In this document: positions 1 to 9,541 of the stretch, one piece after another
Numbering within the stretch: the stretch's first letter is position 1
How the letters are laid out: every line of letters starts with the position of its first letter
Assembly (NCBI RefSeq): GCF_900106035.1
Contig: NZ_FNUC01000003.1
Coordinates: forward strand, 1,550,001 to 1,614,000
Origin: Jiangella alba
GTDB taxonomy: Bacteria > Actinomycetota > Actinomycetes > Jiangellales > Jiangellaceae
DNA length: 64,000 bases
Direction: 5' to 3'
Position numbers and translations under genes: made by a program
The notes under the pieces: generated by a model
The model's database searches: none
The model's input: only the letters and a program-made list of their open reading frames with translations
What the model was told of the DNA's origin: nothing

Positions 1-998
1 GAGATCGCGAACCCGGCCCGGTCCAGCTCGCTGACCAGCGCTTCGCCGTCGAGGTAGAGGCACGAGAAGGTCACCAGGTGCGGGAGCCGCAGCGTCGGAT
101 GGCCGACCACCTCGACGTCGGCCAGCAGCCGCGGGACCTGGGCGCGGACATGGTCGACCAGCTCGCGCTGGCGGGCCGCGACGGCCTCGGCCTCGTCGTG
201 GACCGCGCGCAACGCCGCGGCCGCCGCCAGCGCGGCGGGCACATTCTCGAACCCCGGCGCCCGGCCGCCGCCGCGCTCGTCGTCGGGCAGCGGCGAGCGC
301 CAGCGCACGTTCCGGCGCACCGCGAGGACGCCGACGCCGGCCGGCCCGCCCCACTTGTGCGCGCTGGCCGTCAGCACCGACCAGCGCCGCGGGAGCGCGA
401 CCCGGCCGACCGCCTGCGCGGCGTCGACCAGCAGCGGGACGCCCCGCTCGGCGCAGTGCCCGCCCACCTCGTCGACCGGCTGGACGGTGCCGACCTCGTG
501 GTTGGCCGCCTGCAGGCAGGCCAGCGCGGTGTCGTCGCTGACGGCGCCGGCGAACGCGGCGGCGTCGACCAGGCCGTCGTGGTCGACGCCCACCTCCGTC
601 GTCGTGGTGCCCTCGTGCCTGGCCAGGTGGGCGGCCGACTGCAGCACCGCGGAGTGCTCGACGGCGGACACCGCGACCACCCGCGGGCCGTCACCCTGAC
701 GCCGTCGGGCCAGCGTCGTGCCCAGCACGCCCAGCTGCACCGCCTGCGTCCCGCTGGCCGTGAACGTCACCTCGTCCGGCCGGGCGCCGACCACCGCGGC
801 GACGATCTCGCGGGCGTTGTCCAGCAGCAGCCGGGAGCGACGCGCCGCACCGTACAGGCGGGCCGGATCGGCCCAGCCCTCGTCGGCGGCGGTCAGCAGG
901 ACCTCGCGGGCCGCGGGATGCAGCGGCTCCGTCGAGGCCGCGTCGAAGTACCCCGCCGGAGCGGCCCCGGAGCGCTCCGACACGCCGCGCGTGCTCAT
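1..998 (-). CDS. Cysteine desulfurase / class V aminotransferase (partial)
   Basis: PLP-dependent fold-type I enzyme resembling the NifS/IscS cysteine desulfurases, which move sulfur from cysteine to a carrier. The start is ATG at 998 behind a strong AGGAGGT. The protein opens MSTRGVSERSGAAPAGYFD, and the PLP lysine motif SAHKWGGP with the upstream VDAAQ is seen around residues 175-205. About 332 residues lie inside the window and the C-terminal part is missing. It is transcribed away from the divergent ctaC operon, with 131 bp between the starts. A link to Fe-S or tRNA-thiolation sulfur supply follows from the family. Another class V aminotransferase activity cannot be excluded. Confidence 0.85.
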   Translation of the reverse strand, partial: MSTRGVSERSGAAPAGYFDAASTEPLHPAAREVLLTAADEGWADPARLYGAARRSRLLLDNAREIVAAVVGARPDEVTFTASGTQAVQLGVLGTTLARRRQGDGPRVVAVSAVEHSAVLQSAAHLARHEGTTTTEVGVDHDGLVDAAAFAGAVSDDTALACLQAANHEVGTVQPVDEVGGHCAERGVPLLVDAAQAVGRVALPRRWSVLTASAHKWGGPAGVGVLAVRRNVRWRSPLPDDERGGGRAPGFENVPAALAAAAALRAVHDEAEAVAARQRELVDHVRAQVPRLLADVEVVGHPTLRLPHLVTFSCLYLDGEALVSELDRAGFAI

Positions 999-1129
999 CG
1001 TGTACCTCCTGGAAAGACGGCGAAGGGCTACCGCTAGGGTTGGGCGCGACAGGTGAAGTTTGCTCTCGCCACGGTGCCGGTTGCCAATCCGCCCGCCCTG
1101 GTGAGCGGGTCGAAAGAGAAGGGCGCCTC

Positions 1130-1993
1130 GTGAGTCAGTCTGGCAGGGTCCGACCGGCGCGTCGCCGGGCTGTGACCGCCGCCGTTCTCCTCCTCGGCAC
1201 GATCCTCGTGCTGGGTGGTTGCTCGGCACAGCAGCGCGACGAATGGTCGCGGCTGGCGCTCCCCGAGGGCGCCACCAAAGAGACGCCGCTGATCGGCAAC
1301 CTGTGGATCGGCGCCTGGATCGCCGCGTTCGCGGTCGGCGCCCTGGTCTGGGGCCTGATCATCTGGGCGGTCATCGCCTACCGCCGCCGCGGCGACGAAC
1401 TGCCGAAGCAGACACGGTTCAACATCCCGATCGAGTTCCTCTACACGGTCGCGCCGCTGTTCGTGCTGGTCCCGCTCTTCTACTACACGGCCGACCACCA
1501 GGAACAGCTCACCGACACGTCGCAGGAGCCCGACCTCGTGGTCAACGTCATCGGCCAGCAGTGGTCGTGGACGTTCAACTACATGGACGAAGACGTCCAC
1601 GACGTCGGCACCATCAACGACCGGCCCACGCTGTACCTGCCGGTCAACCAGACCGTCCGTTTCGACCTCGAGTCGCCCGACGTCATCCACTCGTTCTGGG
1701 TCCCGGCGTTCTACATGAAGATGGACGTCATCCCGGGCCACCCGAACGCCTTCCAGGTGACACCCGACCGCGAGGGCTCCTACGCGGGCCGCTGCGCCGA
1801 GCTCTGCGGCGCTTACCACCAGTCCATGCTGTTCAACGTCGAGGTCGTCTCCGAGCAGGAGTACCAGGACCACATCGAGCAGCTGCGCGAGACCGGCCAG
1901 GAGGGCATCATCGAGCCGCCCATCCGCGGCGCCTTCGACGACAAGGTGCTGGACGACAAGAACACCGGCCCCACGGGTGGTGACCACGAGTGA
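1130..1993 (+). CDS. ctaC: Cytochrome c oxidase subunit II
   Basis: CuA-carrying subunit of the aa3 terminal oxidase, which takes electrons from the bc1 complex. The chosen start is GTG 1130 behind GAGAAGGG and gives 287 residues. It begins with an Arg-rich stretch and a lipobox (LVLGGC), so it is probably a lipoprotein. Two transmembrane helices follow (about residues 60-85 and 100-125), then the periplasmic cupredoxin domain. The CuA site is complete: Cys222, Glu224, Cys226, His230 and Met233 in [14 protein letters not shown]. It is the first gene of ctaC-ctaD-ctaF, and its stop overlaps the ctaD start (GTGA). Confidence 0.95.
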   Translation: MSQSGRVRPARRRAVTAAVLLLGTILVLGGCSAQQRDEWSRLALPEGATKETPLIGNLWIGAWIAAFAVGALVWGLIIWAVIAYRRRGDELPKQTRFNIPIEFLYTVAPLFVLVPLFYYTADHQEQLTDTSQEPDLVVNVIGQQWSWTFNYMDEDVHDVGTINDRPTLYLPVNQTVRFDLESPDVIHSFWVPAFYMKMDVIPGHPNAFQVTPDREGSYAGRCAELCGAYHQSMLFNVEVVSEQEYQDHIEQLRETGQEGIIEPPIRGAFDDKVLDDKNTGPTGGDHE

Positions 1994-3711
1994 CGACGTA
2001 TCTCGAGCGCACCGCGGCCGCGGGCGCCGTCGCCCGGCCGAAGCGCAAGGGCAACGTGGTGGTGCGGTGGATCACGTCCACCGACCACAAGATCATCGGG
2101 TACATGTACCTGATCGCGTCGTTCGGGTTCTTCCTGTTCGGCGGCGTGCTGGCGCTGCTCATCCGGGCCGAGCTCTACTCGCCCGGTCGCCAGGTGGTCA
2201 GCGACGAGCTGTACAACCAGCTGTTCACCATGCACGGCACGATCATGCTGCTGCTGTTCGCGACACCGCTGTTCATCGGCTTCGGCAACATCATCGTGCC
2301 GTTGCAGATCGGCGCGCCCGACGTCGCGTTCCCGCGGCTGAACATGTTCAGCTTCTACCTGTTCGTGTTCGGCGGGCTGATCGTCTGCGCCGGCTTCATC
2401 ACCCCGGGCGGTGCGGCCGACTTCGGCTGGTTCGCGTACGCGCCATTGCACAACACCGTCTACAGTCCGAACGTCGGTGGTGACCTCTGGGTCGCCGGCC
2501 TGGCGATGAGCGGTTTCGGCACCATCTTCGGCGCCGTCAACTTCATCACCACCATCGTGTGCATGCGCGCGCCGGGCATGACGATGTTCCGGATGCCGAT
2601 CTTCACCTGGAACATCCTCATCACCAGCATCCTGGTGCTGATCGCGTTCCCGCTGCTCGCGGCCGCGCTGTTCGCGATGTTCGCCGACCGTATCCTCGGC
2701 ACCCACATCTACGATCCCACCGCGGGTGGCGCCGTCCTCTGGCAACACCTGTTCTGGTTCTTCGGCCATCCCGAGGTCTACATCATCGCGTTGCCGTTCT
2801 TCGGCATCATCACCGAGGTCATACCGGTCTTCAGCCGAAAACCCTTGTTCGGTTACAAGGGCCTGGTGTTCGCCACCCTGTCCATCGCCGGTCTGTCCAT
2901 CGCGGTGTGGGCGCACCACATGTACGTCACGGGGGCGGTCAACCTACCCTTCTTCGCGGCGATGACCATGCTCATCGCCATCCCGACCGGGCTGAAGTTC
3001 TTCGCCTGGATCGGCACCATGTGGCGCGGGTCCATCACGTTCGAGACACCCATGCTGTTCGCGCTCGGGTTCCTCGTAACGTTCCTGTTCGGTGGCCTGA
3101 CCGGCGTCATCCTGGCGTCGCCGCCGCTGGACTTCCACGTGTCCGACACCTACTTCGTGGTGGCGCACTTCCACTACGTCGTGTTCGGCACCGTCGTGTT
3201 CGCGATGTTCTCCGGGTTCTACTTCTGGTGGCCCAAGTTCACCGGCCGCATGCTGAACGAACGCCTCGGCAAGATCCATTTCTGGCTGCTGTTCATCGGC
3301 TTCCACGGCACCTTCATGGTGCAGCACTGGCTCGGCGTCGAGGGCTTCCCGCGTCGCTACTCCGACTACGCGCCCGAGGACGGCTTCACCTTCCTCAACC
3401 AGTTCTCGTCGGTGTTCGCGTTCGTCCTGGCCGCGTCGACCCTGCCGTTCCTGTGGAACGTCTGGCAGACCCGCCTCGCGCCGAAGGTCGAGGTCGACGA
3501 CCCCTGGGGCTTCGGCAACTCGCTGGAATGGGCCACCTCCTGCCCGCCGCCCCGGCACAACTTCACCTCCCTGCCGCGGGTGCGCAGCGAGCGGCCGGCG
3601 TTCGACCTCAAGTACCCCGAGGTCGCGGCCATCTCGCAGAAGAAACCGGCACACGCCGGACCACTCACCCAGACACTCGGACCGGCTGACATCGAGGAGG
3701 ACACCAAGTGA
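1990..3711 (+). CDS. ctaD: Cytochrome c oxidase subunit I
   Basis: Catalytic heme-copper subunit of the aa3 oxidase, reducing O2 to water and pumping protons. It has 573 residues with about twelve hydrophobic helices. The ligands are visible: His82 (MHGTIML) for heme a, His260 with Tyr264 in GHPEVY (CuB and the cross-linked tyrosine), His309-His310 for CuB, and His393/His395 in VVAHFHYVV for hemes a3 and a. The GTG start at 1990 overlaps the ctaC stop by four bases, and the 3' end overlaps the ctaF start the same way, so the operon is translationally coupled. It lies some 8 kb from ctaE-qcrCAB, with which it forms a supercomplex in actinobacteria. Confidence 0.97.
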   Translation: MTTYLERTAAAGAVARPKRKGNVVVRWITSTDHKIIGYMYLIASFGFFLFGGVLALLIRAELYSPGRQVVSDELYNQLFTMHGTIMLLLFATPLFIGFGNIIVPLQIGAPDVAFPRLNMFSFYLFVFGGLIVCAGFITPGGAADFGWFAYAPLHNTVYSPNVGGDLWVAGLAMSGFGTIFGAVNFITTIVCMRAPGMTMFRMPIFTWNILITSILVLIAFPLLAAALFAMFADRILGTHIYDPTAGGAVLWQHLFWFFGHPEVYIIALPFFGIITEVIPVFSRKPLFGYKGLVFATLSIAGLSIAVWAHHMYVTGAVNLPFFAAMTMLIAIPTGLKFFAWIGTMWRGSITFETPMLFALGFLVTFLFGGLTGVILASPPLDFHVSDTYFVVAHFHYVVFGTVVFAMFSGFYFWWPKFTGRMLNERLGKIHFWLLFIGFHGTFMVQHWLGVEGFPRRYSDYAPEDGFTFLNQFSSVFAFVLAASTLPFLWNVWQTRLAPKVEVDDPWGFGNSLEWATSCPPPRHNFTSLPRVRSERPAFDLKYPEVAAISQKKPAHAGPLTQTLGPADIEEDTK

Positions 3712-4100
3712 AGATCGAAGGCCTGATCTTCGCCATCGTGACGGTGTTCTTCGCGGTGGTCACCCCGATCTACTGGTTCATGTCCAAGGACCCGACCGGC
3801 ACCACGGCGCTCGTCCTCACGTTCGGCCTCGGCGCCATGGTGGCGTTCTACTTCCTGCTGCTGTCGCGGCGCATCGCGCCCCGTCCCGAGGACCGCGACG
3901 GCGAGGTCGAGGAGCTGGCCGGCGAGTACGGCTTCTACAGCCCGCACTCGTGGTGGCCGCTGGCCGCCGCCGGCGCCGTCTCGATGGTGTTCCTCGGGCT
4001 GGTGTTCGCCTGGTTCATCTTCATCATCGGCGTCGCGCTGTCCGCCATGGCCGCCATCGGCTGGGTGTTCGAGTACTACCGGGGCGAATTCGCCCACTGA
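3708..4100 (+). CDS. ctaF: Cytochrome c oxidase subunit IV (actinobacterial)
   Basis: Small membrane subunit found with actinobacterial aa3 oxidases. It has 130 residues with two hydrophobic helices before residue 50 and two more between about residues 82 and 122, joined by an acidic loop ([20 protein letters not shown]). GTG 3708 overlaps the ctaD stop (GTGA). It is the last gene of the operon and is followed within 20 bp by a perfect-stem terminator. Its role is structural or assembly, as known for the family; no catalytic residues are expected. Confidence 0.92.
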   Translation: MKIEGLIFAIVTVFFAVVTPIYWFMSKDPTGTTALVLTFGLGAMVAFYFLLLSRRIAPRPEDRDGEVEELAGEYGFYSPHSWWPLAAAGAVSMVFLGLVFAWFIFIIGVALSAMAAIGWVFEYYRGEFAH

Positions 4101-4116
4101 GGTCCGCTCTTCGGTG

Positions 4117-4148
4117 CCGCCCGCGAGTCCCCGTGGACTCGCGGGCGG
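4117..4148 (+). terminator. Rho-independent-like terminator after ctaCDF
   Basis: A perfect 14-bp stem (CCGCCCGCGAGTCC / GGACTCGCGGGCGG) closes on a CCGT tetraloop and is followed by TTCTGTTTCTG. It starts 17 bp after the ctaF stop and is a convincing end for the oxidase operon. Confidence 0.9.
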
Positions 4149-4268
4149 TTCTGTTTCTGCGGCACGTTCCGCTCGCTGCCCCGCCGCCGGCTTCGACGGG
4201 AGGCGGCTGGTGGTGTAGACCTGAAGGTGGACGTTCGCCCGCCCGACATCCTCTCGGAGGTGGTCGTG

Positions 4269-4472
4269 ATGCCGACTCGCCCCCTCACCACCCAGCTTCG
4301 CCGCGTCGACGACGCCCTCCGCACCCTCGTCGACGAACGCGACCACAGCGACGACCCCGCGGACATCCTGCGCGCAGCCGAGTCCATCGACCACTGGCTC
4401 GACGAACGCCTCGCCCTCATGAAGACCCGCGACGGCGAGTCCGGCTTCGCCACCACCGACCACGCCCACTGA
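4269..4472 (+). CDS. Small conserved-looking hypothetical protein
   Basis: A 67-residue acidic, mostly helical protein beginning MPTRPLTTQLRRVDD. ATG 4269 was chosen because GGAGGT ends eight bases upstream; the reading frame is open further back, to 4227, but without a ribosome site. It contains no cysteines, membrane segment or motif that I recognise. The Arg/Asp/Glu-rich pattern with regular Leu suggests a short helical hairpin. It sits downstream of the ctaF terminator and is followed by a non-coding GC-rich stretch. The function is unknown. Confidence 0.6.
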   Translation: MPTRPLTTQLRRVDDALRTLVDERDHSDDPADILRAAESIDHWLDERLALMKTRDGESGFATTDHAH

Positions 4473-5065
4473 GCCGTCGTCGGACCCCTGCCCGGCCCAG
4501 GCCCTCGCGCCGGTTCGGCCGCTCCCGCACGGTTCCTGCCCACCGCCCTCGCCGCCCCGCCTGCCGTATCGCCGTCCTCGCGCCCCCGCGCCCCCGCATC
4601 GTCGCCGCCCCGCCGCGTTGCTCGCCACACTGCCACCCTCGGCCCTGCACGGTCGCCGCCCCGCCCCGCCGCGTCGCCGGGCCGCTCGCCGCACGGCCAC
4701 CCCCGCACCGTCGCACCCGCCGGGCCGCTCGCCGCACGGCCACCCTCGCGCCCCCGCACCGTCGCCGCCCCCGCCGCCTCGCGCCTAGATCGTCGGCGCC
4801 CCCGCCGCCTCGCGCCTAGATCGTCGCCGCCCGCCCTGCGCATCGCAGCCTCGGGCACGGCCCGCTACCGCCGATCACCGGAGCCGGCCACGTGCGTCCA
4901 GCACCCTCCGAGCGCCGCACCTCGGTGACCCGCCCGCCGCTGCGAACACCGCCGCTACCGACCCGCTGCGCAACAGCGGGCCGATCAGCGCCGTCCACCA
5001 GTACCCGGCCGTGACCGGTGCAACGGCCGGCGCAGCGTGGTCCGGGCTCCGAGGTCAGCTCAGGC
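4473..5065. other. GC-rich low-complexity intergenic region with a short tandem repeat
   Basis: About 590 bp very rich in CGCC/CCGC runs. Reading frames here translate only into Pro/Arg/Ala strings, and I see no believable gene. A 29-nt unit (GCCCCCGCCGCCTCG followed by CGCCTAGATCGTCG) occurs twice with a 31-bp period at 4767-4795 and 4798-4826. No clear terminator was found for the downstream minus-strand gene. Confidence 0.6.
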
Positions 5066-6040
5066 TCAGGGCTCCGGGACCGGCCGCGCGATGTCGTCGC
5101 ACGTCACGTCGAGCGCCTCTCGGGACCGCGACCCGTCGCCCGCCGCCCGATCCGAAGCCGTCGCCGCGGGCACGACCGCCGGCTCCGGCTCCTTGTCCTT
5201 CGACGTCGCCAGCACCGAGCCGATCAGGATCAGCCCGAACCCGACCCCGGTGAACACCGTGATCCGCTCGTCCAGCACCGCGACGCCGAGTAGCAGCGCC
5301 ACCGCCGGGTTCACGTACGTGATGACCGTCGCCCGGCTTGGCCCGACCTCCGCGACCAGCGCGAAGAACACCAGGAACGCCGCCACCGTGCACACGACGC
5401 CGAGGCCGGTGACGCTGAGCCAGACCTCGCCCGACAGCGCCTCGCCCGGCCACTGCGCCAGCCCGAGCGGCAGGTACAGCACCGCCGACGCCGTCAGGGA
5501 GGCCGCCATGACGCCGAGGCCGGGCAGCTGCGACAGCCAGCGCGCCAGGATGATCGGCCCGACGGCGTAACAGACCGCGGTCCCCGCGACCGCCAGGACC
5601 GGCGCCGGACTGCTCGCCTCGACGTCGAAGCCGACGAGGGCCGCGACGCCGGCGAAGCCCACCAGCAAACCGGCCAGCCGCCGCCGTCCCGGCCGCTCCG
5701 TCCCCATCGCCCACACCAGCACGGCGCCGACCAGCGGCACCGCGGCGACCAGCAGACCGGTCAGGGAGCTGGACAGCTCCTGCTCGGCATACCCGAGCAG
5801 ATACCAAGGGATGCAGATCTCGATCAGCGTGAACGCCAGCAGCATCCGCCAGTGGGGGAGCAGCGGACGCAGGTACCCGCGCCGTGCCGCCAGCGGCAGC
5901 AGGAGCGCCGCGCCGATCGCCGTCCGCGCCAGCACGATCGAGGCCGGCGACAGCTCGTCGACGGCGACCTTGATGAGCATGTAGGGGATTCCCCAGATGA
6001 TCCCCAGCGCGACGAAGAGTATCCACCCTCGACGGGACAC
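5066..6040 (-). CDS. EamA/DMT-family transporter
   Basis: Drug/metabolite-transporter superfamily permease of about 324 residues with roughly ten hydrophobic helices in two EamA repeats; typical substrates are amino acids or other metabolites, usually exported. GTG 6040 (VSRRGWILFVALGIIWG) is preferred because AGGAGG lies five bases upstream; an ATG at 6058 in the same frame has no ribosome site. The C-terminal tail is hydrophilic, charged and proline/alanine-rich. It is divergent from the DUF4192 gene across a spacer holding two DnaA boxes. The substrate cannot be read from the sequence. Confidence 0.88.
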   Translation of the reverse strand: MSRRGWILFVALGIIWGIPYMLIKVAVDELSPASIVLARTAIGAALLLPLAARRGYLRPLLPHWRMLLAFTLIEICIPWYLLGYAEQELSSSLTGLLVAAVPLVGAVLVWAMGTERPGRRRLAGLLVGFAGVAALVGFDVEASSPAPVLAVAGTAVCYAVGPIILARWLSQLPGLGVMAASLTASAVLYLPLGLAQWPGEALSGEVWLSVTGLGVVCTVAAFLVFFALVAEVGPSRATVITYVNPAVALLLGVAVLDERITVFTGVGFGLILIGSVLATSKDKEPEPAVVPAATASDRAAGDGSRSREALDVTCDDIARPVPEP

Positions 6041-6079
6041 ACCGGCCTCCTCGACCATCGCGCGCCCCACTGGAACGCG

Positions 6080-6117
6080 TTGTCCACAGCGACTCCTGGC
6101 GGCGGCAGTTGTCCACA
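6080..6117 (+). promoter_or_regulatory. Two DnaA boxes (TTGTCCACA) in direct orientation
   Basis: TTGTCCACA occurs at 6080-6088 and again at 6109-6117, 29 bp apart, in the spacer between the divergent EamA and DUF4192 genes. Both are exact matches to the high-GC actinobacterial form of the DnaA box. No other origin features (dnaN, AT-rich unwinding element, large box cluster) are present, so this looks like a non-origin DnaA binding site. Confidence 0.6.
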
Positions 6118-6169
6118 TTTCAGCGATCGGCGGTTGAGCCGAAGAGCCTCGCAGAGGAGTGTCGCCCCC

Positions 6170-7285
6170 ATGAAGATACGCGAACCCCACAACACCACCG
6201 TCACGGCGGGCAACCCCGGTGAGCTCCTGGCCGCGGTCCCGCACCTCATCGGCTTCACGCCGCAGTCCAGCATGGTCGCGGTCCACGTCGACCTCGAACA
6301 GCAGCGCACCGGCACGCTGTTGCGCTTCGACCTGCCCACCGGCCACTACGACGACTTCGCGGCCGAGGTGGCCAGGCGCATCGAACACGGGCAGCCCGAC
6401 GCCGTCCTCCTTGTCTGCTACGGCGACGGCGGACCGCCGGGTGCCCGGGCGGCGCCGCGGCACCCGCCCGACGACGTATACCTGGGCCCGCTGCCGCATC
6501 AGGAGGTGGTCGACCGCGTGCTGGCCGTGCTGGCCGGCGGCCCGGTCGCGGTCCTGGGGACGGCGTACGTCGACGGCGGGCGGTGGTGGACGTACGACTG
6601 CGACCGTCCGGGCTGCTGCCCAGCCGAGGGCGTGCCGTTGCCCGCTCCCGGCGTCGGTGCGGCGGCCGATCTCGAGGCGTTGATGGCGCTGGCCGGACGG
6701 CGCACGCTCGCGTCGCGACGTGAGCTGGAAGACGCCGTGCGCGGCCCGTCCGGTGCGGACGAGCAGGCGATGGTCGAGGTCTTCGAGCGGGTCGACCGCG
6801 AGCTGGCGGCGGAGGCGCTGACCGAGGGTGTCGAGGCGGTGCGGGGCCGGACGCTGGTGCTCGCGCGGCTGCTACTGGCGCGGACGGCCGAGGGCGGGCC
6901 GGCGCCGACCGATGACGACGTGGCGCGGCTGAGCCTCGGCGCGGCCGACCTCCTCGTGCGCGATCGGTTCCTTGCGTTCGAGGTCGCCGATCCAGTCGCC
7001 TGGCTGGGCCTGCTGACCACGCTGGCCCGGCGCGCCCCCGACTCCCGGGCGGCGCCCATCTGCAGCGTCGTGGCGTGGGTGGCCTACCAGCAGGGCGACG
7101 GCGCGCTGGCGAACGTGGCGCTCGACCGGGTGCAGTTCATCGATCCCCAGCACACCATGGCCCAGCTGCTGCGCGACTGTCTCGAGGGTCAGGTGAGCCC
7201 CGGCCACATCGCCGCCCTGACGCGCGAGGCCGTCGAGGTGGCGGATCGTGCTCGGAGGGAGGTGAGCGGAGCTGGGGCGGCCTAG
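6170..7285 (+). CDS. DUF4192 domain-containing protein
   Basis: A 371-residue cytoplasmic protein of the actinobacterial DUF4192 family, recognised from its N-terminus (NPGELLAAVPHLIGFTPQSSMV) and the C-terminal stretch WVAYQQGDGALANVALDR, which are typical of the family. ATG 6170 follows AGAGGAG. No enzymatic motif is visible and the family function is not established. The upstream spacer shared with the divergent transporter carries two DnaA boxes. The gene is monocistronic here. Confidence 0.88.
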   Translation: MKIREPHNTTVTAGNPGELLAAVPHLIGFTPQSSMVAVHVDLEQQRTGTLLRFDLPTGHYDDFAAEVARRIEHGQPDAVLLVCYGDGGPPGARAAPRHPPDDVYLGPLPHQEVVDRVLAVLAGGPVAVLGTAYVDGGRWWTYDCDRPGCCPAEGVPLPAPGVGAAADLEALMALAGRRTLASRRELEDAVRGPSGADEQAMVEVFERVDRELAAEALTEGVEAVRGRTLVLARLLLARTAEGGPAPTDDDVARLSLGAADLLVRDRFLAFEVADPVAWLGLLTTLARRAPDSRAAPICSVVAWVAYQQGDGALANVALDRVQFIDPQHTMAQLLRDCLEGQVSPGHIAALTREAVEVADRARREVSGAGAA

Positions 7286-7844
7286 AGACGCGGCGTGGGT
7301 CCACGGCGCTGTGTCTTCGTCACCAGCTGGTGGGTGGGCGCGTCGCTCGACGAGACCCGGACGTTCCTGACGTCGCCCGGACAGCGCTGGGTGGACCGGT
7401 GGCCCTGCGGCGGGTGCTCGACGGCTCGACGGCTGGGCGACGGGTGCCGAGCTGCCGGGGGAGAAGCGCCGCGCGCCACCGAACGGCGACGACGCCGACG
7501 CTGGCGACGAGCTGCCTGCGGGTGGCGAGTGGACGCGTCGCAGCACTGGGCGCGGGCTAGGTTGCCGGGCACGTTCCTGCGCGGCCGGATGTGTGACCGC
7601 GTGGCCGCGCCGCAGCGGGTGTGCGGCTGCGCCGGGTACGTTCCTGCGCGGCCGGGTGTGTGCTGCGTGGCCGTGCCGCCACGGGTGTGCGGCTGCGCCG
7701 GGCACGTTCCTGCGCCGAGTACGTTCCTGCGCGGCCGGATGTGTGACCGCGTGCCCGCGCCGCAGCGGGTGCGCGCCGCGTCGCGCACGTTCCTACGCCG
7801 CACCGGGCGCGCCGGCAAAGGGACGCCGCAGGGCGAACGCAGAA
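7286..7844. repeat. Intergenic region with degenerate ~67-bp repeats
   Basis: No supportable gene. From 7568 to about 7800 the string ACGTTCCTGCG(C) recurs near 7570, 7638, 7704 and 7719, with a one-base variant (ACGTTCCTACG) near 7787. The spacing is mostly 67-68 bp, inside a degenerate unit that also carries GCCGCAGCGGGTGTGCGG and GGATGTGTGACCGCGT. The open frames over it are repeat-driven and low complexity. The first 280 bp (7286-7567) show nothing I can name. Confidence 0.65.
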
Positions 7845-7876
7845 CGCCCGGGCCGTCCGTGTGGACGACCCGGGCG
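7845..7876 (-). terminator. Terminator hairpin after qcrB
   Basis: A 14-bp inverted repeat (CGCCCGGGCCGTCC / GGACGACCCGGGCG, one mismatch) with a GTGT loop, beginning about 28 bp beyond the qcrB stop on the minus strand. It is the likely end of the ctaE-qcrCAB transcript. Confidence 0.75.
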
Positions 7877-7903
7877 CTCCGGTGGACCGCGGAACCGAGG
7901 CTG

Positions 7904-9541
7904 CTACTGCTGACCGCTGGGCAGTTCGTCGCGGGCAGAGTCGCCGTGGCCGTCGTGGTGGGCGGCCTCGAGTTCTTCCCGCGTCGGCTTCTGCACGACG
8001 TCGCCGAAGTAGAAGCGGGAGAGGCGGGCCTGGGCACGCTTGGCGCGGTAGTTCGGGTTCGGGATGCCGTTGACGTCCGTCGCGGGGCCGGGGTCGGACG
8101 GCAGCTGCCGCTCGTGCCACGTCAGCTGGTAGGCCTGCGACTGCGACAGCGGAGCGTGCAGCTCCGAGAACTCGCCGTCGGGGCTGACCATGACGATGCC
8201 GGTCTCGCGGCCGTGCATCACCTTGTCGCGATCGCGACGCTGCAGACCCAGGCAGATCCGCTTCGTCAGGAAGAACGCGAGTGGTGGCAGCACGAACACG
8301 CCGACCTGGATGAACCTGGTGATCCAGTTGACCGGGATCTCCAGGATCGTCGCGAAGAAGTCGTTACCACCGGCGATCCACAGCAGGATGTAGAAGACGA
8401 TGAACGCGACACCGAGGCCCGTCCGCACCGGCACGTTGCGCGGCCGGTCCAGCAGGTGGTGCTCCCGGGTGTCGCCGGTCGCCTTCTGCTCGAGCCACGG
8501 GTACAGCGCGAGCGGCGTCAGGATGATGCCGGGCAGCAGGATCGCCGGGATCAGCACGCTCATCGTGACCGGGTGCCCGAAGACGTAGAACTCCCATGGA
8601 GGCATGACACGTAGAGCGCCGTCGAGGAAGCCGACGTACCAGTCGGGCTGGGTGCCGGCCGACACGACCGATGGATCGTACGGGCCCCACAACCAGACCG
8701 GGTTGATCTGGATCGTCGCTGCCAGCAGGACGATGACGCCCATGACGATGAACTGGAAGCCACCGGCCTTGGCCACGTAGATCGGGAAGAACGGCGCGCC
8801 GGCGACGTTGTGGTTCGTCTTGCCGGGGCCGCCCCAGTGGGTGTGCTTCTGGTACCAGAGGATCATCAGGTGCGCCGTCACCAGCGCCAGGATGAGCCCT
8901 GGAACGAGCAGGATGTGCAGGGGATAGAGCCTGGCGATGATGTCGTCGCCCGGATACTCGCCGCCGAACAGGAATGACGACATGTAGGTGCCGACGATCG
9001 GGATGGCGAGCATGCCGCCCTCGATGATCCGCAGGCCGGTGCCCGACAGCAGGTCGTCGGGGAGGGAGTAGCCGGTGAAGCCGGCCGCCACGCCCAGGAC
9101 CAGCAGCACCACACCGATCAGCCAGTTGATCTCACGCGGCTTGCGGAACGCGCCGGTGAAGAACACCCGCAGCATGTGCGCCGACATCGCGGCCAGGAAG
9201 ATCAGCGCGCCCCAGTGGTGCACCTGACGCATCAGCAGGCCGCCGCGCACCTCGAACGACAGCTCCAGTGTCGTCGAGTACGCCTCGGACATGCCGACGC
9301 CGCGCATCGGGAGATAGGCACCCTCGTAGGCGATGTGCGCCATGCTCGGCTTGAACCAGAGCGTCAGGAACACGCCCGACAGCAGGATCATGATGAAGCT
9401 GAACAGCGCGATCTCCCCGAGCAGGAACGACCAGTGGTCGGGGAAGACCTTGCGGATGTTGCGCTTCAGCCAGTTGGACGCGGTGATCCTCTGGTCGACG
9501 AAGTCGACGACCTTGCCGGCACCGTTGACGATGGCGCTCAT
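7904..9541 (-). CDS. qcrB: Cytochrome bc1 complex cytochrome b subunit
   Basis: Membrane subunit of the actinobacterial menaquinol-cytochrome c reductase, 545 residues. ATG 9541 overlaps the qcrA stop (ATGA). The helix-B heme ligands lie in RQVHHWGALIFLAAMSAH (His108/109 region and His122), and the helix-D ligands His209 and His224 are both present in the canonical 15-residue spacing. The quinol-oxidation motif is PDWY (family PEWY). The actinobacterial C-terminal extension with VMHGRETGIV is present. It is the last gene of ctaE-qcrC-qcrA-qcrB. A divergent paralogue lies at 25982-27535 and lacks some of these residues. Confidence 0.96.
   Translation of the reverse strand: MSAIVNGAGKVVDFVDQRITASNWLKRNIRKVFPDHWSFLLGEIALFSFIMILLSGVFLTLWFKPSMAHIAYEGAYLPMRGVGMSEAYSTTLELSFEVRGGLLMRQVHHWGALIFLAAMSAHMLRVFFTGAFRKPREINWLIGVVLLVLGVAAGFTGYSLPDDLLSGTGLRIIEGGMLAIPIVGTYMSSFLFGGEYPGDDIIARLYPLHILLVPGLILALVTAHLMILWYQKHTHWGGPGKTNHNVAGAPFFPIYVAKAGGFQFIVMGVIVLLAATIQINPVWLWGPYDPSVVSAGTQPDWYVGFLDGALRVMPPWEFYVFGHPVTMSVLIPAILLPGIILTPLALYPWLEQKATGDTREHHLLDRPRNVPVRTGLGVAFIVFYILLWIAGGNDFFATILEIPVNWITRFIQVGVFVLPPLAFFLTKRICLGLQRRDRDKVMHGRETGIVMVSPDGEFSELHAPLSQSQAYQLTWHERQLPSDPGPATDVNGIPNPNYRAKRAQARLSRFYFGDVVQKPTREELEAAHHDGHGDSARDELPSGQQ

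Noticed and set aside
3950-4819. A 289-codon Arg/Pro/His-rich plus-strand frame
   Set aside because: It overlaps ctaF out of frame and continues into low-complexity GC-rich DNA.
6080-6117. Chromosomal replication origin at the DnaA boxes
   Set aside because: Only two boxes, no AT-rich unwinding region, and no dnaA, dnaN or gyrase genes nearby.
7295-8614. A 439-codon plus-strand frame
   Set aside because: Its second half is antisense to qcrB and its first half is repeat-driven; codon content and low complexity do not support a protein.
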